From the NCBI GenBank assembly GCA_963924555.1, contig OZ004583.1, positions 8,446,582 to 8,510,581 on the forward strand: DNA of 64,000 nucleotides. The letters are read 5' to 3'. The notes beneath the pieces are model-generated. The model saw only the letters and a list, made by a program, of their open reading frames with translations, was not told the origin of the DNA and did no database searches. This document shows, one piece after another, positions 56,600 through 64,000 of the stretch. The position numbers and the translations under genes are program-made. How positions within the stretch are numbered: position 1 is the first letter of the stretch; every line of letters starts with the position of its first letter. Origin of the DNA: Crambe crambe. Taxonomy: Eukaryota > Porifera > Demospongiae > Poecilosclerida > Crambeidae.

Positions 56600-57498
56600 C
56601 AGAGATTATATACCTTCAAAGACAGAGATCTAGGGGTGGATCCAGAAAATTTTAACATTTGAACAGAAATTGATTGCACTATCGCAACAGCAGCTAGCTA
56701 GAGTCAGGAAGTGGAGTAGAAGCACTTCTGTGAAGAGTTTACCCAGCTTGTCTTTCCTCTGCTACTAGCTCCTTCTCCTCCTCTATTTCCACAGTCCTTT
56801 TAGCATCATTTCATTCCACATTCCATAGCAACTATTAATGCCTCGGCGCATGCGCGAGAGTTACAGTAGTCAGTGGTATCTGTTACAACAACTCTGGAGC
56901 CAGCAGCGATTATCATGCCTCAACTTCAGTCTCAACGCTGTCTAGACGATACTTTTGAGTGTTTAAATGAGGAAAAAGGCTTTATTCCAGAAAGAAGGGC
57001 ATGGTTCCGCTTCGTACTATATAGCCAATACTCCATATAATGCACACTGTGCTGTCAACCATTACCTACTCCATCTAGGCTATACTACAAGGTGAGTTGA
57101 TTAGAGCAACAGCATAAATCTCATAGATAGCTGGAGTATCTTTTGTGACTAGTCTACGACAGCTTTATTAATCATAGCTATCTGTGCAGTTCTTCAAGCA
57201 GTATATTTTACATGCAGGCACAGATGATAAGATAGCTGGAGATCTATGAGATAGCTGGAATATCTTTTGTGACTAGTCTACGACAGCTTTATGCATTAGC
57301 TGGCTGCTACTGTCTTGCATGGCTATCTGTATATTTTTACATGCAGGCACAGATGATAATTCAAAATGAGAATGTGGAGTCTGTAGTACAGACACTGCTA
57401 GCTAGCTCAACGGTATGGAATGCTTTATTAATGGTTCAAAATAAAATACTTAATACCTCCTCATCGGTGTTCTGCTCAATATATGTGATATAATTTTA
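56600..57498. other. No gene; local duplication
   Basis: AGATAGCTGGAGTATCTTTTGTGACTAGTC-type sequence occurs twice (about 57,125 and 57,245), followed each time by ACATGCAGGCACAGATGATA. No coding support. Confidence 0.5.
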
Positions 57499-58519
57499 GA
57501 AAAGGGACCACTTCACGCAGGATTTAATTTTGAGATATGCGCGTTTAAAGTTAGCCTTAGGTAAAATTAATTTTTTATTCACTTCTTTTTTCTTGCCTCC
57601 ACGGTATCTTCAGTCCTTTGTCTAACTTCCTGCCAAATTTCAGGAAATGGGAAGGCTTTAAAGTGGGCAAGTGCTCGAGTTGAAGTGAGCTACCTCACCC
57701 GGAACTTATTTCACATCCTACGTGCCCAAATTTTAATGTTCAATTACGGAGGACGTAAGAGCATAGTGCACGGAAATAAGGGAAAATCCCCACATAATAA
57801 TGAATTTTCATATCGATGATTTCTACTGAATACACAACTTAGCTACACATATTTGGCTAGCTACAGATAGGAAGAGGCTGTGGTAGAAGCCATCCAACTT
57901 CACAGGTCAGAAAATCCCGATCTGGAGGTGCTGAATGAAGTTCATCAGTCTCCTTCAACTCCAGGCCTGTTGACAATGAAAAACACAGCCCTGATCCCAC
58001 CAGTGTCTAGATTCCAACCCAGACAAACACTGCTTCCACACGAATCAACTAATAAAGCTTAAAAGATGGAGATAGGATAATAAAACTTACCAGTATTTTA
58101 AAACTACTGTACACTATGCATTTACAAACAGCTATCTACCCAAACTTTACCTGATCATTGTTTAGAGCTTGTCCCACGTCTTCCATATCTTAGATAACCC
58201 AAACGCTCAAAGATAAGAACGCAGTAAAAATAAGTCTACTTCTTCTCTGCCCAGCTGCTACACGAGGTAAGAAAAATTGAATGATGTCATCGTATTATAT
58301 GGACTCACGTAGAGATTTACTGAGAATTGGGTATTTACCGGAAGTTCAATGTTTAGACGCAAAACGCTTACTGAATCCTTCTCTGAGGCGATGCACTTCT
58401 AGCGCTTATAGCTCCACGGTGGTTTAAGATCTAGCTTCAAGTGTAGTATCAATGAACTTCTAAGGCAATGGGCTATAGCGTGGTACATTTTGAAATTCTG
58501 CGTGAAGTGGTCCCTTTTC
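57499..58519. mobile_element. About 1.0-kb inverted-repeat element, non-autonomous
   Basis: GAAAAGGGACCACTTCACGC at the left faces GCGTGAAGTGGTCCCTTTTC at the right, and the match extends a further 10 bases with changes. Target duplication unclear. A short open frame (57,880-58,062) has no recognised family. Confidence 0.75.
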
Positions 58520-59813
58520 TCAAATTGGGTCACATATTATACTGTAAACACACACAATTATACAAGTGAAAGGAAAAAAATTTATGCTAAATAAAAAGGC
58601 CATGTAGGGTTAGTCTGTACTTTTACCTATAGCAGTTTCTGTGAACAAGCTGCCTTCAATAATAATCCCTACATCACTGCCTAAACCAAGCAGAACTTTT
58701 ACACTGACATGAACAATTAAAGCAGCTTTCACTCATTTGTTTACTTATTTAGAGAGGCTAACTAACTAACTAGGTAGGTACTGGTTGGCATGCGCGTATG
58801 TGATCGTTACACTCGTGCATGACAAATGACGTCATTAATTTCAAAATGGCTGACAGTATCGTTTATAATGAAAAGTCATTCAATATGACTGACGATTGTT
58901 GACGCTATTTTGGAGGAGTTTGAGCGGACATATCATCTTCTCCAGATGTAAGAAGTTTAGTTGAGCCTGTAGCAAGAATAGAAGAGATACAGAGAGTCCA
59001 GTTTGTAGTGTTCCATACTAACCCTACATAGAGAGTACTACCACACTTTCTGATTATTGACTCATAGAACACAGTTACCTTGTTTTGTAGACCTCATTAT
59101 TTTCTTAGTAACCTACCAGGGTTTACTATTAGCCTATGGCACTTAGTAAACCTAAAAGATACTTAGTAGGCAACAATTAGAAGAAGACTTTGCCATTGAG
59201 TTGTTCACAGGCAGGAGGCTAGTTCAGCTCTGCTTGCAGAACACCAAGGCTCACCTAAGCAGGAAGGATTGCTGCAGCATGGATAGTGGTCGTCAGTAAT
59301 TTCTCAGTGGTTTTTGTCATAAAGTCATAGCATAGTTAGCCTACTGTCTTTTGAAACTGCTGCATGGAAACGCGCTTGGAGATTGGTTTGTTGCTATATT
59401 CTAAATAAGTTAGGCAACTTGACCAACGGGATCTAAGTTATTTAGAGACCCTCGGGCCCTTAGTAGCGCCCTCAGGTTGCTACAGCCCAGGGCCCTCGGG
59501 TCTCTAAAACCCTAGGTCTCGTTGTCTAACTATTATTTAGTGTGTGCTGAGTGTTAACACTTCAGTGCTTTTCATTCTAAGTGTATTATGCTTGTTGCTT
59601 AGAGGAGTAAATCTATCCTCGTATGCTTAGAAAACCTGTAATAGCATTTAATCTAGCTATTTGATTGGTAGAATCTTCATCACCCACATTCCACCCAACA
59701 TGGATTTATGAGAGCTAGCTAGCATAAAAGACAAAACCTAACTGGCATCTCAACCACATTATTTAGAAACTGTCAGGTCCTTAGTAGTATGCCCCAGAGC
59801 CCTCAGTGTCTAA
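58520..59813. other. Spacer with hairpin repeat
   Basis: 59,427-59,521 is an imperfect palindrome (TTATTTAGAGACCCTCGGG / GGGTCTCTAAAACCCTAGG) related to the better one at 62,301. No gene seen. Confidence 0.5.
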
Positions 59814-62067
59814 GAACACGGCAGTCTGGTGATTATGGCCAATAAACAACCGAATCCAAGGGTGCAGCCCGAGGATAAGGTTTATTTGGCCATAATCACC
59901 AGGACTACCATGTTCTAACTGTTATATATCCCCAGGGCGCATGATTTCATTGGTCGATCACATAGTTTTAGCTAGCTACCGCTTGGTTACGAAATAAAAC
60001 AAAAACTCCTGCCATTGCTTGTCCCTCCTGGCCTGGGAAGTGTGGTTATTCAGATGCCAATTCGACTACAGAGCCTAGTGCTCTCAAATCTGTTTGCGAA
60101 GACTATGACGATGCGTACGAGGCTCAACTCAAACTCCTCCCATGCCCACCACACCCAGCTATTAACGAGTTTGAGTCCCTCCACCCACATTTTGAGTCAG
60201 TGAGCTAGCGGAAGGTATGCCACCAAAAAAAATACTGAAAAAAAAACAACAAATGGGCCTTACACAATTTCTTCTAGTGGAAAATTACGAGAAATATTGT
60301 GACCCAGTACCAGATGACTTCTTCATTATCTTCTTCCAACAGTCAGCTATAAACTACCAACATATACAGAAACAGAAATAGCTTAGTCAAATACAATGTT
60401 ACCTGTTGTTATTCATAGCCTGAGGAACAGTGCATTTATGAGTCATAAACGCACTTTGAATTTATGACAGTAAGAGCACTTTTCTCTATGGGAGTAAATG
60501 TATTAGGTGGGATATATGTAATAGTTAGAACACGGTAGTCTGGTGATTATGGCCAATAAACAACCGAATCCGAGGGCGCAGCCCGAGGATAAGGTTGTTT
60601 ATTTGGCCATAATCACCAGGACTACCGTGTTCTAACTGTTATATATCCCCAGGGCGCACGATTTCATTGGTCGGTCTGTAGCTAGAGCGTAGCTACCCCT
60701 TAGTTAATAAACAAAACGAAAACTCCTGCCATGGCTTGTCCCTGTCCTGTGATGTGCTGTTGTTCAGACGCCAACTCTAGCCTCGTGCTCTCAAGCAAGA
60801 CTACGAACTACGAGGCTCCTCCCATGCCCACCACACCCGGCTATTAACGAGTTCCTCCACCCACGTTTTGTGTTTGCTAGCGACAGCGAAGCTAGCGGAA
60901 GGTATGACGCCAAATACCAATGGGCCTTAGAAATAATTTCTTCTTGTGGAAAATTGCAAAAAAAAAAAGAAGTTTCCTTGTGACCCAGCACCAGATGACT
61001 TCTTCATTTTCCAACAATCAGCTATAAACTACCCAGAGACAGAAATAGATTCTTTAGTAATAGTTAATGACAATGTTATATACTGATCGTTAACTTCATA
61101 ATCATCTTCTTCCAACAGTCAGCTATAAACTACCAACATAATACAGAGACAGAAATAAACTCTTTAGTAATAGCTAGGTAATGACAATGTTATCTGATCA
61201 TTATCTCATAGATTATCTTCATTATCATCTTCTTCCAACAGTCAGCTTCAGAAAACCTAAAACTGTTGTTATTCATAGCCTGGGGAACAGTGCGTTATGA
61301 CTGTGCGTTATGAGTCATAACGCACTTTACCCTAAGGGAGGGAATTTATGACAGTAAGAGCACTTTTCTTTATGGGAGTAAATGTATTAGGTGGGATATA
61401 TGTAATAGTTAGAGCACGGTAGTCTGGTGTTTATTTGGACCAGGACTACCGTGTTCTAACTGTTATAATATCCCCAGGGCGCACGATTTCATTGGTCGGT
61501 CTGTAGTTTTAGCTAGCTAGCTACCCCTTAGTTACGAAACAAAACGAAACTCCTGTCCCTGCCCGGGATGTGCAGTTGTTCAGACGCCAACTCTACTAAC
61601 TCTACTGAGCCTCGTTCTCTCGAGCCCGTTTGCGAAGACTACGACGACTACGAGGCTCAATTCGAACTCCTCCCATGCCCACTGCACCCAGCTATTAACG
61701 AGTTCCTCCACCCACGTTTTGTGTTTGCTTAGTCTCGCGTGGGCCAGACTGCATGTGAGAGTCTGGCCCGCGTGAGACTAGTGTTTGCTAGCGACAGTGA
61801 ACTAGCTAAGCTAGCAGAAGGTATGATGCCAAAAAATACTGAAAAAATACCTGGACAATAATTTCTTCACAATGTTATCTGATCATTATCTCATAGATTA
61901 TCATCTTCTTCCAACAGTCAGCTTCAGAAACCCTAAAATTGTTGTTATTCATAGCCTGAGGAACAGTGCGTTTATGAGTCATAAACGCGCTTTACCCTAA
62001 GGGAGGGAATTTATGACAGTAAGAGCACTTTTCTCTATGGGAGTAAATGTATTTGGTGGGATATATT
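59814..62067. repeat. Three tandem copies of a 0.65-0.88-kb unit, each opening with a hairpin
   Basis: Units start at 59,814, 60,528 and 61,412. Each contains: a hairpin GAACACGG(T/C)AGTCTGGTGA..TCACCAGGACTACC(G/A)TGTTC (reduced in unit 3); TATCCCCAGGGCGCA(T/C)GATT; ACGAGTTcCTCCACCCAC-like sequence; CAGATGACTTCTTCAT; and a second palindrome, GTGCGTTTATGAGTCATAAACGC. The units differ by internal indels. No coding frame is conserved among the units. Confidence 0.85.
61730..61780. mobile_element. 51-bp miniature transposon with 9-bp target duplication
   Basis: Arms 61,730-61,750 and 61,760-61,780 (TAGTCTCGCGTGGGCC...) pair with two mismatches around a 9-base loop. GTGTTTGCT flanks it at 61,721-61,729 and 61,781-61,789. 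Tandem unit 2 (about 60,870-60,878) shows the empty site. Confidence 0.92.
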
Positions 62068-62074
62068 TGATTTT

Positions 62075-62320
62075 AGACTATAGTTAGTCACATGCCAGTT
62101 ACCTGATTGGTCAGTTAGGGGGACTCTAAATGCTGTTAGAAAACCCAGTAAAGATGGTCATTCCAATTGGTCCAATTCTAGCAATGCATCACAGTGGCCA
62201 AGGTTATTGTTTCTAGGTGCGCTCTGGTTCATGTTTGTTGCATTCAAAAACCATGGTTATTGTTTCCAAGTGTGTTTTGAGGAAAGTTAAACAACAACAG
62301 GATCTATGGTCTATTTAGAA
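62075..62320. repeat. Dispersed repeat shared with 13,040-13,320
   Basis: Same order and orientation of motifs as upstream of the LTR element. Confidence 0.8.
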
Positions 62321-62412
62321 ACCTTCGGGCCCTTAGTAGTGCCCCTCGTGCCCTCACTACGCTCGGGATGCTACAGCCCAGGGCTTTCAGGTTTCTAAAT
62401 AGACCATAGATC
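62301..62412. repeat. 112-bp hairpin
   Basis: GATCTATGGTCTATTTAGAA faces TTCTAAATAGACCATAGATC perfectly; the interior is partly palindromic (TTCGGGCCCT, GCTCGGGATGC). Confidence 0.85.
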
Positions 62413-63195
62413 CCTTGGTCTCTGTATCTAACTATTATTTAGTACCGTCTTAGTACCCACATATTATGGTTGATGACCACTTACCAACATTGCTAGGTTA
62501 AGTATATACTTGGTATGTGATTGCCCTTATATTAATTATAATAAATAGATGGGGTCCTTGCTATGCTGATTACATTGGGATGATGGTGAACCTGTATTAA
62601 GAGACCACCTCTCTTTAAAGACCATTTGGTTGTGTCCTAATAATGCTCCTACCATACATTTTGACCTCCATTAAAAAGACCACTTTTTGGTGGCCAAGGG
62701 ATGTTGCTATTATAGACAGGTTTACAACTGCATGCATTATGTTCCTTGCAGGTAGTGGAAGTGCGGATATGAGACACTTGCCTATGTTTGGAATATTTCT
62801 TCTTCAGTGTATTTACTTAATTGTATTATTGTAACAATACCACAGTATTTTGATAAAACATTAGTGACTGTGTACCTATTGCATAATCAGAGTAGCTAGT
62901 TCTTAATTGTGTCAGTTTGTTAAACATGTCAAGATCCATACAAGATCAATTCTGAGATATCTAATTCGCTAATAGGCAACTTTAGTCCAAGCTACAAGGA
63001 ATTCAATTAGTAGTAATCAGCACTCATGTCATCACTGGCGTAAAATTTTGGATCGCGCGGACGAATCTTCCATCATCCATAGAAAATAATACAAAAGGCC
63101 CAGATCTTCAAGCATGCTTTTCTGCCGGAAATAATCTATTAAAGGGAATAGGAAAAAATATCGGAAAAGGCCTGCTCAGCATATTCAGGTATTAT
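62413..63195. other. AT-rich spacer, no gene
   Basis: 62,745-62,830 resembles, inverted, the CACTGAAGAAGAAAT..TATCCACACTTCCACTACCTGC segment at the left edge of duplicons B and C. Confidence 0.5.
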
Positions 63196-63199
63196 ACGT

Positions 63200-63345
63200 A
63201 TCAGAAACGCGACTAGGACACACTACCAAGGACACATTAACTCCGTCCTCGTCCTGAGGTATAACCCCATCAACACTAAATTCTAGCTATTACTATACTA
63301 TGCTACTATACTAGAGGGAGGAGCTAGTAATACTGGATGGAGGAT
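63200..63345. repeat. Inverted partner of 7800-7960
   Basis: CGACTAGGACACACTA, GACACATTAACTCCGTCC and ATAACCCCATCAACACTA match the reverse complement of the left-hand copy. Confidence 0.75.
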
Positions 63346-63509
63346 GTCATGGATCCACCAGCTAATGTAGATCCACTGGTTGCTGCAGCTAATGAATAGT
63401 AGCTACTGCATACACCTCTTTACTTACTATAATAGTGAGGATAGTACTACATACACCTCTTTACTACTTACAGGCATCCACTATAATAGGATATATTTCA
63501 CCTTGGTAT

Positions 63510-64000
63510 GGCCTCATAAGCATCACTCTAACATTAACAAGTGCAAACTAATCGTACTTAATTTCTTAGTCATCCTCTGTCGTAAGTGCTACCGGACTAA
63601 GGACACATCGGCTTTAAAACGAGGTATTCCCTCCATAAATTGTCTCCAGCATCACTCTAACAAGTGCAAACTAATCCTATCTTTTATTGTACATATTTCT
63701 ATTCCTTAGTCATCCTCTGGCTCTGTCGTTAGTGCTACCGGATTAAGGACACATCGGTCTTTTAAAACGAGGTATTCCCTCCATAAATTGTCTCCAGCAT
63801 CACTCTAACAAGTGCAAACTAATCCTATCTTTTATTGTACATATTTCTATTCCTTAGTCATCCTCTGGCTCTGTCGTTAGTGCTACCGGATTAAGGACAC
63901 ATCGGTCTTTTAAAACGAGGTATTCCCTCCATAAATTGTCTCCAGCATCACTCTAACAAGTGCAAACTAATCCTATCTTTTATTGTACATATTTCTATTC
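63510..64000. repeat. Tandem satellite, period about 146-148 bp, continues past the window
   Basis: GCTACCGGA(C/T)TAAGGACACA recurs at about 63,588, 63,734 and 63,882. The last two units look identical by eye; the first is diverged. No coding role evident. Confidence 0.9.

Overview
The window looks like gene-poor, repeat-dense nuclear DNA of an early-branching metazoan, most likely a demosponge such as Amphimedon queenslandica. This is an inference from base composition, the very abundant TAGCTA/AGCT motifs, short (about 55-70 bp) GT-AG introns, sponge-style Ig/FN3/sushi receptor exons and a Ty3/gypsy element of unusual pol order. No species marker gene is present. There are no bacterial operons, tRNA or rRNA genes, or CRISPR arrays.

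Left part (1-13,500): the last two exons of an unknown proline-rich-tailed protein (241-1259), a broken Rab-like exon (2767-2871, minus), and one complete-looking five-exon type I membrane receptor on the minus strand (5800-3417: signal peptide, Ig-like, FN3, two sushi domains, transmembrane segment, two-tyrosine tail). An inverted relic of the receptor's 5' flank lies 1 kb away. An intact first exon of a Rab32/38-like GTPase follows (7997-8114). Two small predicted gene ends (8383-8623 plus; 9209-8897 minus) precede a degenerate Ig+FN3 exon pair (10,939-10,094).

13,531-20,589 is a young Ty3/gypsy LTR retrotransposon: two 268-bp LTRs with 2 differences, CCTGC target duplication, tRNA-Leu-type primer site and polypurine tract. 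Its domain order is Gag-PR-IN-RT-RNaseH, the copia-like order of Gmr1-type elements. Gag is split by a 2.04-kb DNA transposon (14,462-16,501) flanked by 9-bp direct repeats and carrying two convergent genes of unknown family. Pol has a single in-frame TAG.

20,590-49,600 is a mosaic of direct and inverted copies of a complex repeat about 3 kb long (main copies 28.2-31.9, 32.15-34.75 and, inverted, 35.9-38.9 kb). It is peppered with MITEs, long poly-G/poly-C tracts and hairpins, and carries a second Ig+FN3 exon pair (23,566-22,744). A 1.46-kb direct duplication (45,135-48,089) holds two giant 216-bp-arm foldbacks.

49,786-52,065 is a Tc1/mariner-type transposon (TA target site, 31-bp inverted repeats). 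It has a frameshifted DD34E transposase and, unusually, an opposing multi-exon accessory gene. The right part (52-64 kb) holds more MITEs, an intact Ig+FN3 exon pair on the plus strand (55,432-56,305), a triple tandem repeat with hairpins (59.8-62.1 kb) containing a 51-bp transposon, and a 148-bp satellite running off the end.

Taken together, the window reads as a receptor-family neighbourhood (one full receptor plus three duplicated Ig+FN3 cassettes in various states of decay) spread by segmental duplication and heavily invaded by mobile elements.
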